64,000 bases of DNA, from contig JAAEOA010000293.1 in NCBI GenBank assembly GCA_024223715.1, positions 1-64,000 of the forward strand. Reading direction: 5' to 3'. The notes beneath the pieces are model-generated. The model did not search any database. It was not told the DNA's origin and worked only from the letters and a program-made list of their open reading frames with translations. The position numbers and the translations under genes are program-made. The stretch comes from a bacterium (GTDB lineage Bacteria; Krumholzibacteriota; Krumholzibacteriia; LZORAL124-64-63). Positions 17,512 to 26,858 of the stretch are shown here, in pieces (position 1 is the first letter of the stretch; the number at the start of each line of letters is the position of its first letter).

Positions 17512-18833
17512 TGTGAATTGGCCTCCAGGCTCTTGAGATGTTCGCGCCATTCCAGTTTGCCGCGTTTGAAAAATTGCACCAGCGGCCGGTGGCTGATGCA
17601 GACATAGGAACAGCTTCCGCATTCTATGCAGTCGGTAATGTTGTAGTCGCCCAGATCTTCGAAGCGGTTGCGTTCAACCAGAAGGCCCATGGCACTGGGA
17701 ACCAGGAACATGGGACAGGCGTCGACACAGTTGCCGCAGCGAATGCAGGGGTTGCCTTCGAACTGAGAAATTTCATCTTCCACCAAACCGAGAATTCCGC
17801 TGGTTCCTTTTAGAACCGGGGCCTCCAGATTGAACTGAACAATGCCCATCATGGGACCACCAAAAATCACTTTTCCCACATCGTCTTTAAGGCCTCCGCA
17901 AAACTCCACAACATCGGCAACGGGAGTTCCCACCCGCACCATGACATTGGCTGGTTTTTCGATGGCGCTACCAGTAACGGTGACCACCCGCTCGGTAAGA
18001 GGGCGGCCAAATTCCACTGCTTCAAAACAGGAAAGGGCGGTGCCTACGTTTTGAACCACAACGCCGGAATCCATGGGTAGGCCACCTGCGGGCACCTGGC
18101 GTCCGGTCAGGGCATAAATGAGATGTTTTTCCGAGCCCTGGGGGTATTTGGTTTCCACAAGCTGGACTTTAATATCGAGGTCACCGGGGCAGGCGGCATC
18201 GAGAGCTGTTTTGGCATCCGCCTTGTTGGATTCAATTCCAACAATGGCCTGGTCAACGCCCAAAACGCGCATGAGCAGGCCAATACCTTCCATAACCTCA
18301 GTGGGGTTTTCAACCATGACCCGGTGGTCGGCAGTCAAATAGGGTTCGCATTCCGCACCATTGAGAATGAGCAGGTCGATGGGTTTTTCTTTGGGCGGAC
18401 TGAGTTTGACATGAGTGGGAAAGGAAGCGCCACCCAAACCCACCAGGCCCGCATCGCGTATAAAATCTTTTAAATCGGCCGGGCTGATTTCTCGCCAGGG
18501 CCCGTGTCCGGAAACTTCTTCATACCAGGCATCTTCACCATCGGGAGTAATTTCAATACCGGCCAGAGGTTTGCCCATGGGATGGGGGAAATCCGCAATT
18601 TTTTTGACTTTGCCACTGGTCGGTGCGTGAACCGGCACCGAAACAAAACCGTTGGGCCTGGTTAGCGGTTGTCCGCGTTTAACTTCTTGTCCGCGTTCCA
18701 CAATGACTTCACCGGGCGCCCCAATGTGCTGAGAAACAGGCACTATGTATCGCTTCATTAAGGGCATCTTTTTGGTGACCATTTGGGCGGTCAGTTTGTT
18801 GTACTGCGGATGAATGCCGCCTTTGAATTTCAT
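17508..18833 (-). CDS. rnfC: Rnf complex NADH-binding iron-sulfur subunit RnfC
   Basis: 441 residues from ATG 18833, overlapping the rnfB stop. The N-terminal KFKGGIHP and a barrel-sandwich-like segment are followed by the FMN/NADH-binding module (GLGGASFPTHVKL, LILNGAECEPYL) and two 4Fe-4S motifs near the end (CIRCGNCVDACP and CIECGSCSYVC). It is the peripheral cytoplasmic subunit that exchanges electrons with NADH. Its length matches short RnfC forms without the long alanine-rich tail of enterobacteria. Confidence 0.95.
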   Translation of the reverse strand: MKFKGGIHPQYNKLTAQMVTKKMPLMKRYIVPVSQHIGAPGEVIVERGQEVKRGQPLTRPNGFVSVPVHAPTSGKVKKIADFPHPMGKPLAGIEITPDGEDAWYEEVSGHGPWREISPADLKDFIRDAGLVGLGGASFPTHVKLSPPKEKPIDLLILNGAECEPYLTADHRVMVENPTEVMEGIGLLMRVLGVDQAIVGIESNKADAKTALDAACPGDLDIKVQLVETKYPQGSEKHLIYALTGRQVPAGGLPMDSGVVVQNVGTALSCFEAVEFGRPLTERVVTVTGSAIEKPANVMVRVGTPVADVVEFCGGLKDDVGKVIFGGPMMGIVQFNLEAPVLKGTSGILGLVEDEISQFEGNPCIRCGNCVDACPMFLVPSAMGLLVERNRFEDLGDYNITDCIECGSCSYVCISHRPLVQFFKRGKLEWREHLKSLEANSQ

Positions 18834-19651
18834 GACGGCCTCTGTTCTTCGGTGGCTGAATTCAGAAGTCTGATGGTCAGTGCTCCAGTGGGGCAAACTT
18901 CGGTTATTGATTCGTCGGTTGGTGGATGTTTGTAGTCCACTATGGCCAGATAATTTTGAACCTTAATTCGGGGATCTTCGTCGAATGTTTTCTGACACTT
19001 TTTGCAGGCAATGCAGGAAACTCCGCAGGCTTTACGGGCGGCAGCGCCTTTGTCGGTATTGTTGCAAAGCACATGAATTTTTGTATCGGCAGGAACAATG
19101 CTAATTAATTTTTTTGGACAGGCGGCCACACATTTTCCACAGGCAGTACAGCGTGAAGGAATGACATGAGCAATGCCGTCTTCGCCCATTTCCATGGCAC
19201 CAAAAGAGCAAACAGCCTGACAGTCGGCCAGTCCCAGGCAACCATGTTGGCAGAGCTTGTCGCCACCGCCAATAAGGTCGGCACTGGAGCAACTGGCGTG
19301 TCCGTTGTAGCGGCCATCCAGGTGGGCGACTCCGCTTCCTCCCTGACACATAATAAGGGCCACTTCCTTAATGGATTCGCCCACTTCAACGCCCATGATT
19401 TTTCCCAGCAACTGGCGGGTATTGTCGTCGCAGACGGGACAGTCCGAAGGCTGGACTTTTCCTTCAACCAGGGCCGCCGAAAAATCAGCACAACCGGCAT
19501 AACCGCAGCCACCACAGTTGGCGCCGGGCAGTTGGTCGTTTATTTCTTCCTGGCGGGGATCCACTTCCACGGCAAAGACCCGGGCGGCAACCGCCAGACC
19601 CAATCCGGATACCAAACCAATGCCTGCAAGAACAGCTGTGGGTGTCAGCAT
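18830..19651 (-). CDS. rnfB: Rnf complex ferredoxin-like subunit RnfB
   Basis: 273 residues. There is an N-terminal membrane helix, then the four-Cys motif GANCGGCGYAGC with a later Cys-Pro, a CxxCGKCxxxCP cluster, and further cysteines (GVSCIACKKC and EVCPTGAL) for additional 4Fe-4S centres. RnfB takes electrons from reduced ferredoxin on the cytoplasmic side. It is second in the operon, 22 bases after rnfA. Confidence 0.95.
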   Translation of the reverse strand: MLTPTAVLAGIGLVSGLGLAVAARVFAVEVDPRQEEINDQLPGANCGGCGYAGCADFSAALVEGKVQPSDCPVCDDNTRQLLGKIMGVEVGESIKEVALIMCQGGSGVAHLDGRYNGHASCSSADLIGGGDKLCQHGCLGLADCQAVCSFGAMEMGEDGIAHVIPSRCTACGKCVAACPKKLISIVPADTKIHVLCNNTDKGAAARKACGVSCIACKKCQKTFDEDPRIKVQNYLAIVDYKHPPTDESITEVCPTGALTIRLLNSATEEQRPS

Positions 19652-19673
19652 GAGACAATCTCCCGGGTGAAGT

Positions 19674-20249
19674 TCATTTTACCAGACCTGCAAATCCCAT
19701 GAAGGCCATGGACAAGACACCGGCAGTAACCAGAGCGATGGCGGTACCACGAAAGGCTTTGGGTGTGTCCGCTAAATCCAGCACTTCGCGGATGCCCGCA
19801 AAGAGAATCAGGGCTACCCCAAAACCAATGCCGGCACCTAAGGAAAAGACGGTTGTTTCAAGGAGTGAATAGTCGTTTTGGATGCTCATGACGGCGCAAC
19901 CGAGAACGGCACAGTTTGTAGTAATAAGGGGCAAAAATATTCCAAGAGATTTGTAAAGAGGAGGGCTGAGCTTTTGCAGAGCCAGTTCCACAAACTGAAC
20001 CATGGAGGCAATAATGAGAATGAAAGTGATGGTTTGCAGGAAAATTAAGTCCAACGGAGCTAATACAAGGTGGTAGATTAACCAGCTGGCAATGCTGGCC
20101 AAAGTCATGACAAACATGACGGCTCCGGTCATGCCCAGAGCAGTGGGTAATTTCTTGGAAACGCCCAAAAACGGGCAAATTCCCAGAAAACGAGCCAAAA
20201 CGAAATTATTGACCAGTATGGCACTGATCACCAAGAGCAAGAGATTCAT
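19674..20249 (-). CDS. rnfA: Rnf complex membrane subunit RnfA
   Basis: 191 residues, almost entirely hydrophobic with six helices. The signatures NNFVLARFLGICPFLGVSK and LPLITTNCAVLG carry the cysteines that ligate the intramembrane iron-sulfur centre shared with RnfE. It is the first gene of the rnfABCDGE operon (E. coli rsx gene order), reading away from the divergent aldolase gene. A promoter must lie in 20250-20464. I see only weak candidates on this strand. Confidence 0.95.
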   Translation of the reverse strand: MNLLLLVISAILVNNFVLARFLGICPFLGVSKKLPTALGMTGAVMFVMTLASIASWLIYHLVLAPLDLIFLQTITFILIIASMVQFVELALQKLSPPLYKSLGIFLPLITTNCAVLGCAVMSIQNDYSLLETTVFSLGAGIGFGVALILFAGIREVLDLADTPKAFRGTAIALVTAGVLSMAFMGFAGLVK

Positions 20250-20371
20250 GCAAAACCCGCCTGTTAAAGTTTTAACTGGCTGTAAATATGGGGCAGTATT
20301 TTTGAGAAATCAAGGGCTTTTTGCTGGGATTTAGATAAAAGGAAAGAGGAGTCTCTGAGATTTGACCCCTT

Positions 20372-20400
20372 TAAAAAATCGTGTTAAGGTTTTTCCAAAC
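20372..20400 (+). promoter_or_regulatory. Weak sigma70-like promoter for aldolase
   Basis: TTGACC (20372-20377), a 17-base spacer and TAAGGT (20395-20400). The -35 is good and the -10 poor. It lies 65 bases before the aldolase start, which itself is preceded by AAAGGAACAGACC. Confidence 0.35.
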
Positions 20401-20464
20401 TTTGGCTTAAATCATTAACCGGAAATCTCCAAAATCTCATTCGGTTCAGTGAAAGGAACAGACC

Positions 20465-21730
20465 ATGTCCTATCTGAATTTATTCGAACAGGCTCTTGAA
20501 GTGGGACGGCCACCGAACATTTGCCAGCTTTTCCCCAACTCGCAGGCGTTAATTGTTAGTGGAAAGGTTATTGACCGGGCTTTGCTGAAAAAAGGAAATG
20601 CCATGACGGTTGCTGCCAACGGGCGCAACATGGCCGTCATTCGCGGGTCGTTGAAGGCAGCCCAAAAGGCCAATGCGGCCATTCTCATTGAAATTGCCAA
20701 ATCCGAAAGTAACTACTGCGCTTCCAATTTCTGGAATCTGGCCTCCCGGGTGGATCAGGCCATGAATGAATTGAAAATAACTGTCCCGGTGGCCATTCAT
20801 GCTGATCATTATGGGTTAAAAAACTGGGACGAAGTGGAACCCGCCAAGCAGGAAATCCCTACCATGTTCGAAGCAGGAATTACATCTATCGCAATAGATG
20901 CATCGCACATGATGGACGACGATAATCTGAAGGCAAATCTGGAACTTTCACCGTTTGTACCCAGCTGGTCGGGTTATGAAACGGAAATTGGAGAGATTAA
21001 GGGAACCGATGGTTTGTCCACAGCCGTAGAAGCTCAATACTTGATTAAAGGCTTAAATGCCCACAAAATTTTCCCTGACTGGATTGCCTTGAATAATGGA
21101 ACTACTCACGGTATAGAAGCCAGCTCTGAGGGTATTCAGGTGGGCCTTACCGCGGAAATTCACAAGGCGCTGGAAAATTACAGTGTATCGGGAGCTCAGC
21201 ACGGAACCAGTGGAAACCACAACGACCGTTTGCGTGAAATATGCCAGGAAACCAAAACCACAAAAGCCAACGTGGCAACAGCCTTGCAAATGGTGTCCTG
21301 GGGTGTTCGAGTGAACGAATACGGTAACGCCATACTCGACGGCAACGGCAACTTCGACAAAGTTGAAGGCCAGGGCGTTTCGGAAGAGTTGTGGGCCGAG
21401 ATGGTGGCTTATGCTGACAAAAACGGCATCAAAGGCGGTAACTTTAAGAAGTTGAATCTTCCTTTTGAAAATAAAATGCTGGCTCAACCGAAGGAAATCC
21501 GTGAGCGCATTGAACAGGGCGTGGAGGACTTTTTATACAACCTGCTGGTCAATGTGATGAATGCTGGTGATACCGCGCCTTTGGCTTATGAGGTTATCAT
21601 AAATGCAGGCAGTTTCGACCTGGGACCCAAGGCCGACGGCATTGAAAAAGAAGCTGAGTGGACAGAAGAAAAGTATCGTGCCCGCATGGTTCAACGAGAT
21701 CGTGGTCCTGAAGGAGATTTTGAGGACTAG
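20465..21730 (+). CDS. fba: Class II fructose-bisphosphate aldolase
   Basis: 421 residues. A zinc-binding/catalytic segment VAIHADHYG, an acidic metal-binding stretch IDASHMMDDD, then ALNNGTTHG and SGAQHGTSGNHND fit the class II metal-dependent aldolase fold. The reaction is reversible cleavage of fructose-1,6-bisphosphate to glyceraldehyde-3-phosphate and dihydroxyacetone phosphate. It is longer than E. coli FbaA (about 360) and closer to the long forms of other phyla. A tagatose-bisphosphate or related specificity is possible. It is a single-gene unit ending in a large hairpin. Confidence 0.85.
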   Translation: MSYLNLFEQALEVGRPPNICQLFPNSQALIVSGKVIDRALLKKGNAMTVAANGRNMAVIRGSLKAAQKANAAILIEIAKSESNYCASNFWNLASRVDQAMNELKITVPVAIHADHYGLKNWDEVEPAKQEIPTMFEAGITSIAIDASHMMDDDNLKANLELSPFVPSWSGYETEIGEIKGTDGLSTAVEAQYLIKGLNAHKIFPDWIALNNGTTHGIEASSEGIQVGLTAEIHKALENYSVSGAQHGTSGNHNDRLREICQETKTTKANVATALQMVSWGVRVNEYGNAILDGNGNFDKVEGQGVSEELWAEMVAYADKNGIKGGNFKKLNLPFENKMLAQPKEIRERIEQGVEDFLYNLLVNVMNAGDTAPLAYEVIINAGSFDLGPKADGIEKEAEWTEEKYRARMVQRDRGPEGDFED

Positions 21731-21747
21731 TTTTCGAATTGTTGCAG

Positions 21748-21806
21748 GGGCTTTCCTGGTAATGACTTGATTGACATGAGTCATAATTTATTTGCCGGGA
21801 AAGCCC
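21748..21806 (+). terminator. Large hairpin after aldolase, probable terminator
   Basis: GGGCTTTCCTGG (21748-21759) pairs with CCGGGAAAGCCC (21795-21806) over 12 bp with one G-U. The loop contains a second stem ATGACT...AGTCAT. A short T-rich stretch (TTTATTTT) follows. The nested structure is larger than most terminators. Confidence 0.65.
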
Positions 21807-22015
21807 TTTATTTTGGCCATTAGGTCAATATTTCACAATATGGGATTTTTATTTTTGATAGGTTGGAAAATCTTTTCTCCAGAACCCTTGTTTATTTCTT
21901 GACATCATTTGTTATTATATAAACATTTATGCTTGGGTAGCCGATACCTAAATAGTAGGAGTTGCCGCACATCCTTTGAAAACTGGGTACTTAGCCCAAC
22001 ATGAGGGGTTCTCAA

Positions 22016-23038
22016 ATGGTTCAATTTTTCCTGGAACAAGGTCGCGTTGCCGACTTTGTGTCCCACCTGATGAATCAGAAACCCGTTTTTGCGCCGCATG
22101 CCAAAGGGCAAAAGTCTTTCACTTACCAAGAAGTGGAAGCGGCGGAAGAAGTGGTTCTGGATTATCCTCGCACCATGCACTCGGTCAAAAAGTTCTTCCT
22201 TCCTCCAAAAGAAGAGCTGCTGAGCTTCAATCTCACCGATAACTCTTTCAAGGCCACCGAAGCGGAACCCATGAATGCCATTTTCTTTGGTGTTCATAGC
22301 TACGACCTCGCAGCGGTGCATCGTCTTGATTACAACTTCAGTGAAGGTAATCCGGAACGGAATTATCTGACACGTCGACAGGGGGTGACTTTCGTTGGGG
22401 TTTCATACGAACCAGATAAGTATCACTTCTCTGGATCGGTAGGAATTGATCCTTTCGACACCGCCGGTTTCGATGTGTTTTTGACCAAACTGCTCGACGG
22501 TTATATTGTTGAGGCAATAACCAATGAAGGCGAAGGATTGCTTTCAGGTTTTGAACTGCCACCTCATGAAGCGGGCAAACCGGCCAGGGGACATTTCCAA
22601 CAGCATATTTATCTTCCCCAGGCTAAACTGTCCACTGTGATGGAGCACAGCTACGACAACGAGGTATGGAATGAAACAGCCGAAAAATGTGTGGGTTGTG
22701 GAACCTGCAATCTGGTGTGTCCCACCTGTTATTGCTTCGACGTTGATGAAAGCGTCGACATTACAGCTACCAAGGGAACTCGCGACCGAAACTGGGACGG
22801 CTGCATGCTGCGCACCTTCAGTGAAGTCGCCGGAGGAGAAATCTTCCGTGAAGGACTTGCCGACCGGCAGCGCCACCGTGTCTTCCGAAAATTCAAGTAT
22901 CTCAGTGAAAAAACGGAAGAGCCATGGTGCATCGGGTGCGGCCGCTGCACGGCTGCTTGCACCGCAGACATCAGTATCGTAAACATTGTCAACCGGCTGG
23001 TGGCCGATTTTGAAAAAGCCACTGTCAGTAATTTGTGA
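22016..23038 (+). CDS. hydB: NiFe hydrogenase (group 3b) beta subunit, iron-sulfur protein
   Basis: 340 residues from ATG 22016, behind GAGGGGT. The ATG at 22001 lies before that site. Two cysteine clusters, CVGCGTCNLVCPTCYC (~residues 222-237) and CIGCGRCTAAC (~residues 305-315), match the HydB/sulfhydrogenase beta subunit, which relays electrons between the hydrogenase dimer and the flavin subunit. It is first in a hydB-hydG-hydD-hydA operon, the same order as Pyrococcus sulfhydrogenase. Confidence 0.9.
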   Translation: MVQFFLEQGRVADFVSHLMNQKPVFAPHAKGQKSFTYQEVEAAEEVVLDYPRTMHSVKKFFLPPKEELLSFNLTDNSFKATEAEPMNAIFFGVHSYDLAAVHRLDYNFSEGNPERNYLTRRQGVTFVGVSYEPDKYHFSGSVGIDPFDTAGFDVFLTKLLDGYIVEAITNEGEGLLSGFELPPHEAGKPARGHFQQHIYLPQAKLSTVMEHSYDNEVWNETAEKCVGCGTCNLVCPTCYCFDVDESVDITATKGTRDRNWDGCMLRTFSEVAGGEIFREGLADRQRHRVFRKFKYLSEKTEEPWCIGCGRCTAACTADISIVNIVNRLVADFEKATVSNL

Positions 23039-23094
23039 TGGAGTTTCGTCTGGCGAATCCCTGGATGGACCGGACTGTTTCAGGAGAGAGGGAC

Positions 23095-23946
23095 ATGAAT
23101 AAATTCAAAATGGCTGATCCCGCCGACCTGAAGGATCTCTACCTTCCCGTTATGGCGGAAATCAAAGAAGTGCGCAAGTTGACGGAGATGGAAAATCTCT
23201 ACACCGTCGAGTTGCCCGACGGAGCTGAACTGGGTCACAAGCCTGGTCAGTTCTGTGAGTTGTCTATTTTTGGCGTGGGCGAAGCGCCTTTCTCAATTTC
23301 TTCGTCACCCACAAAAAAAGGTGTCTTTGAGCTGGGCATTCGTCGGGTCGGCATGCTGACCGAGGTTTTGAACGGCTACAAGGCCGGCATGAAGGTTGGC
23401 ATTCGCGGACCTTTCGGCAATGGCATCGATGTGGAAAAATTCAAGGGCAAGGATGTGCTCATTGTCGCCGGTGGTATTGGGTTGGTTCCCATGCGCTCGA
23501 TGATTAATTACGTCATCGATAACCCCAACGACTTTGGCACTCTGCACATTGTGTACGGTAGTCGCAATGACAAGGAATTGTTGTTCACCGACGAACTGGC
23601 TCAATGGGAAGAAAATCCCAAGGTGAATTACCACGTAACTGTGGATAATGGTTCCCCTGAATGGACCGGAAACACGGGTGTTATTACCACGTTAATTCCT
23701 GGTCTGGATCTGGATCTTGCGAACACGGTTTGTTGTGTTTGCGGGCCTCCCATTATGTACCGATTTGCACTCATGGCCCTCAAAAGCCGTGGTCTTTCCG
23801 AGGACAACATTTACATGTCCCTGGAACGTCGCATGAAGTGTGGAGTGGGTAAATGCGGCCATTGCCAGATCAATAGCTCGTACGTATGCCAGGACGGCCC
23901 GGTATACAATTATCCTGAACTCAAGTCACTGCAGGAGGCTTTGTAA
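23095..23946 (+). CDS. hydG: NiFe hydrogenase gamma subunit, FAD/NAD(P)-binding oxidoreductase
   Basis: 283 residues from ATG 23095, after AGGAGAGAGGGAC. An upstream in-frame ATG at 23035 overlaps hydB but lacks a site. It has an FNR-like fold: FAD motif APFSISSSP, glycine-rich nucleotide loop IVAGGIGLVPMRS, and the C-terminal CGPPIM. A 2Fe-2S set, CGVGKCGHCQ...C, lies near residues 249-264. In group 3b enzymes this subunit couples H2 oxidation or evolution to NAD(P)(H). The stop overlaps the next ATG by one base. Confidence 0.92.
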   Translation: MNKFKMADPADLKDLYLPVMAEIKEVRKLTEMENLYTVELPDGAELGHKPGQFCELSIFGVGEAPFSISSSPTKKGVFELGIRRVGMLTEVLNGYKAGMKVGIRGPFGNGIDVEKFKGKDVLIVAGGIGLVPMRSMINYVIDNPNDFGTLHIVYGSRNDKELLFTDELAQWEENPKVNYHVTVDNGSPEWTGNTGVITTLIPGLDLDLANTVCCVCGPPIMYRFALMALKSRGLSEDNIYMSLERRMKCGVGKCGHCQINSSYVCQDGPVYNYPELKSLQEAL

Positions 23947-24692
23947 TGGCGAAACCCCGCGTGGCAATATTCGACTTTACCGGCTGTGAAGGCTGCGAGT
24001 TGAATCAGCTTAACTTTGAAGACCAACTGCTGGACATCCTGGCCCACGTAGACATTGTGGAATGGCGCGAAGCCATGGATGACCGGGCAGAGTCTTATGA
24101 CATAGCCTTCGTTGAAGGCAGCCTTTCCACTCCCGATTGCATTGAACGCATCCACGAAGTGCGGCGTAAAGCCACAGTTCTGGTAGCTCTTGGAGCTTGC
24201 GCGGTGCAGGGCGGAGTGAACGGTTTAAAAAATACCCGACCCATTGAAGAAGTGCGCGAAGAAGTGTACGGGAAAGATAAATATCTCTTCCCCACTTTAC
24301 CGGCGTTGCCTCTTTCGGCTGTGGTGAAGGTAGACTATAACATTCGCGGCTGCCCCATGACCCAGGTGGAATTCCTCAAGGTTTTCACTTCACTGGTTAT
24401 GGGCAAAGAGCCAATCGAACCCAAAAACGCTGTGTGTGTTGAATGCAAGCTTAACGAAAACGAGTGCGTGTACGAAAAGGGCATGATTTGCCTGGGTCCT
24501 GTCACTCGCGGAGGCTGCGATTCACATTGCACCAACTTCGGCCAGTATTGCACCGGATGTCGTGGACTGGTTCCCGATGCCAACCTAAAAGGCATGGAGG
24601 AAATTCTGGTCAGTCACGGTCTGAGCGTGGACGAGGCCTGGAAACGACTGCAACTTTATAACGCTGTAGAACTCGAGGGGGTGAAGTCATGA
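23946..24692 (+). CDS. hydD: NiFe hydrogenase delta (small) subunit
   Basis: 248 residues. The proximal-cluster motif FTGCEGCELN (Cys14, Cys17), LGACAVQGGV and IRGCP identify a hydrogenase small subunit without a Tat signal, as expected for cytoplasmic group 3 enzymes. Additional C-terminal cysteines (CVECKLNENEC, CLGP, CDSHC, CTGCRG) bind further 4Fe-4S clusters. It overlaps hydA by four bases (ATGA). Confidence 0.93.
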   Translation: MAKPRVAIFDFTGCEGCELNQLNFEDQLLDILAHVDIVEWREAMDDRAESYDIAFVEGSLSTPDCIERIHEVRRKATVLVALGACAVQGGVNGLKNTRPIEEVREEVYGKDKYLFPTLPALPLSAVVKVDYNIRGCPMTQVEFLKVFTSLVMGKEPIEPKNAVCVECKLNENECVYEKGMICLGPVTRGGCDSHCTNFGQYCTGCRGLVPDANLKGMEEILVSHGLSVDEAWKRLQLYNAVELEGVKS

Positions 24693-25993
24693 GTCGCAAC
24701 ATGGATATTAACGTCAAGCACCTGACTCGTGTGGAAGGCCACGGCAACATCGTGGTTAACATGAAAGAAGGCGTGCTGGAAAAAGCGGAGCTGCAAATTG
24801 TAGAAGCCCCGCGATATTTCGAGGCCATGCTTAAAGGTCGCAGCTTCCATGAAGCGGCCATCATTACTTCCCGTATTTGCGGCATCTGCTCTCTGGGCCA
24901 CCAGATGGGATCGCTGAAAGCAACGGAAGATGCTTTGGGTCTGGAAGTGAGCAAGCAGACTGTTCTGCTGCGCAAATTGCTGACCAACGGAGCTACCATG
25001 CAGTCCAATGTTCTGCATGCGTATTTCCTGGCTGCCCCGGATTTGCTGGGTGAAGGTTCGGTTTTCCCTTTGGTGGGATCGCATCCTGACGTTGTGGTTC
25101 GTGCTTTGCGCATGAAACGTCTGGCCAATGATATTGGCGATGTGGTTAGTGGCCGCGCTGTGCACCCCATCACTCCGGTGCCTGGTGGCTTCACTAGCAT
25201 TCCCACGAAAAAACAGCTGTTGGGATTAAAAGAGCGTCTGGAAAACCAGATGGTCCCCGACTTCTTCGAGACCGTGGAAACCATGAAAGCTCTGGCCGGT
25301 GGCATTCCCGATTTCACTCGTGAAACGGAATACATCAGCTTGCGCTGTGACGATGAATACGCCCTGTACGATGGCGACATCTGCAGTAGCGACACCGGAC
25401 TGCACCCGGACAGTGAATACCGCAAATTCACCAACGAGTTTGTAGTTCCGCACAGCACCAGTAAGCACTGCAAGGCCAACCGCAGCAGTTATTTTGCCGG
25501 AGCTTTGGCTCGCTGGAACAACAACCACGACAAGCTGCCCGAAGTGGCCTTGAAAGCCGCTGCCGATATGGGCCTGACCCCCAACTGCCATAACCCGTAC
25601 ATGAACACCATTGCACAAGTGGTGGAGGCGGGTTATTGCGCGTTGGATTCAGTGGCCATCATTGACCAGCTGCTTGACGATGGCTTGAAAAATGAACTCC
25701 CCAACCAGGAACCGACCAAATTTGGAACCGGTGTGGGCGCCACTGAAGTGCCTCGCGGCATTCTGTACCACGAGTACAGCTACGACCGTAAGGGACGCAT
25801 CACGGCGGCCAACTGCATTATTCCTACGGGTCAGAACCTGGAAAACATTGACGATGACATGAAAAAACTGGTTCCTGAAATTATTGAGGAACCCAAAGAA
25901 GCGATCACGCTGAAGCTGGAAATGCTGGTTCGGGCTTACGACCCTTGCATCAGTTGTTCCGTGCATATGCTTGACGTGGATTTCATAGAGTAG
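24689..25993 (+). CDS. hydA: NiFe hydrogenase alpha (large) catalytic subunit
   Basis: 434 residues. The N-terminal RVEGHG and the active-site pairs RICGIC (Cys64, Cys67) and DPCISCSVH (Cys420, Cys423) bind the Ni-Fe centre. The motif ends in His426 plus an eight-residue extension (MLDVDFIE) that the maturation peptidase must remove. All four ligands are cysteine, so this is not a selenocysteine hydrogenase. Group 3b, NADP-linked, bidirectional. The maturation peptidase follows after six bases. Confidence 0.95.
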   Translation: MSRNMDINVKHLTRVEGHGNIVVNMKEGVLEKAELQIVEAPRYFEAMLKGRSFHEAAIITSRICGICSLGHQMGSLKATEDALGLEVSKQTVLLRKLLTNGATMQSNVLHAYFLAAPDLLGEGSVFPLVGSHPDVVVRALRMKRLANDIGDVVSGRAVHPITPVPGGFTSIPTKKQLLGLKERLENQMVPDFFETVETMKALAGGIPDFTRETEYISLRCDDEYALYDGDICSSDTGLHPDSEYRKFTNEFVVPHSTSKHCKANRSSYFAGALARWNNNHDKLPEVALKAAADMGLTPNCHNPYMNTIAQVVEAGYCALDSVAIIDQLLDDGLKNELPNQEPTKFGTGVGATEVPRGILYHEYSYDRKGRITAANCIIPTGQNLENIDDDMKKLVPEIIEEPKEAITLKLEMLVRAYDPCISCSVHMLDVDFIE

Positions 25994-25999
25994 GCAGGC

Positions 26000-26446
26000 A
26001 TGAAAATTTTTGCTGTAGGCAATTCGTTTTATGGTGATGACGGGGTTGGGGTGGCCGTTCTGGAACGCATCAGGGAGGCAAATACCTTCCCCGGAGCCGA
26101 ACTGTTTGATGCCAGTACGGACGCCCTGGCCCTGCTCGACAAGTTCACACCTGGCGAGCTGAATGTCATCATCGATGCCGCGGAAATGGGCCTTGAGCCC
26201 GGTGAAGTGGCGGCTTTTAAGCCAGACGAAGTCAAAGTGAAAATACAGTCCGATCACTTGTCCATGCACGGTTTTGGCCTGGGCGAAACTTTTCAGATGG
26301 CCGAGCGATTGGGCACCATGCCGGAAAAGGTTCTCATTGTGGGCGTACAGCCTGCCAGAATAGAAATCAATCAGGGGCTGAGTGAGCCGGTAAAAGCCGC
26401 ACTGCCCCGTATTATTTCCCTGATCGAAGCGGAGGCAACCGCATGA
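26000..26446 (+). CDS. Hydrogenase maturation endopeptidase (M52 family)
   Basis: 148 residues. VGNSFYGDDGVG at the N-terminus, IIDAAEMG in the middle and SMHGFGL later supply the nickel-sensing acidic and histidine residues of HyaD/HybD/FrxA-type peptidases. It removes the C-terminal extension of the large subunit encoded immediately upstream, after nickel insertion. The stop overlaps the response regulator start (ATGA). Confidence 0.93.
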   Translation: MKIFAVGNSFYGDDGVGVAVLERIREANTFPGAELFDASTDALALLDKFTPGELNVIIDAAEMGLEPGEVAAFKPDEVKVKIQSDHLSMHGFGLGETFQMAERLGTMPEKVLIVGVQPARIEINQGLSEPVKAALPRIISLIEAEATA

Positions 26447-26838
26447 ACAAGAAGACCATCCTGATCATAGATGATGATATTGATCTGGTGGAAATCATCC
26501 GGGTTACCCTGGAGAATGAAAACTACGAAGTAATCGACGCCCAGAACGGCGAACGTGGCATTGCCATGGCCAAGGAAAAAAATCCTGACCTGATTTTGCT
26601 CGACGTAATGATGAGCAAGGTTGACGAGGGTTTCCAGGTGGCGTATGAGTTACGGGGTGAGGCATCGACCAAGGATATTCCTATCCTGATGCTGACCGCC
26701 GTCATTGACCAGACCGGTTTTGATTTTGACCCGGACAAGGATGCCGACTTTTTGCCGGTGGACGAATTCCTGGAAAAACCGATCAGTCCGCGCAAGTTGG
26801 TTGATATGGTGCGCAAGCATCTGCCGACAAGCGTTTAA
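26443..26838 (+). CDS. Stand-alone response regulator receiver protein
   Basis: 131 residues, a receiver domain only. It has the acidic pair in IIDDDIDL, phospho-acceptor Asp in LILLDVMM (~residue 50), Thr/Ala in LMLTA, and Lys in EFLEKPIS. It has no DNA-binding output. It is translationally coupled to the hydrogenase peptidase and lies 20 bases before a sensor kinase. It might act on a partner protein or as a phosphate sink. Confidence 0.92.
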   Translation: MNKKTILIIDDDIDLVEIIRVTLENENYEVIDAQNGERGIAMAKEKNPDLILLDVMMSKVDEGFQVAYELRGEASTKDIPILMLTAVIDQTGFDFDPDKDADFLPVDEFLEKPISPRKLVDMVRKHLPTSV

Positions 26839-26858
26839 TTTTAGAACACCAGGAGCTT

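Noticed and set aside
21899-21923. TTGACA/TATAAA promoter before hydB
   Set aside because: The spacing between the two hexamers is only 13 bases, too short for a standard promoter.
24689-25993. Selenocysteine hydrogenase
   Set aside because: All four metal-binding positions are cysteine (RICGIC, DPCISC) and no in-frame TGA occurs.
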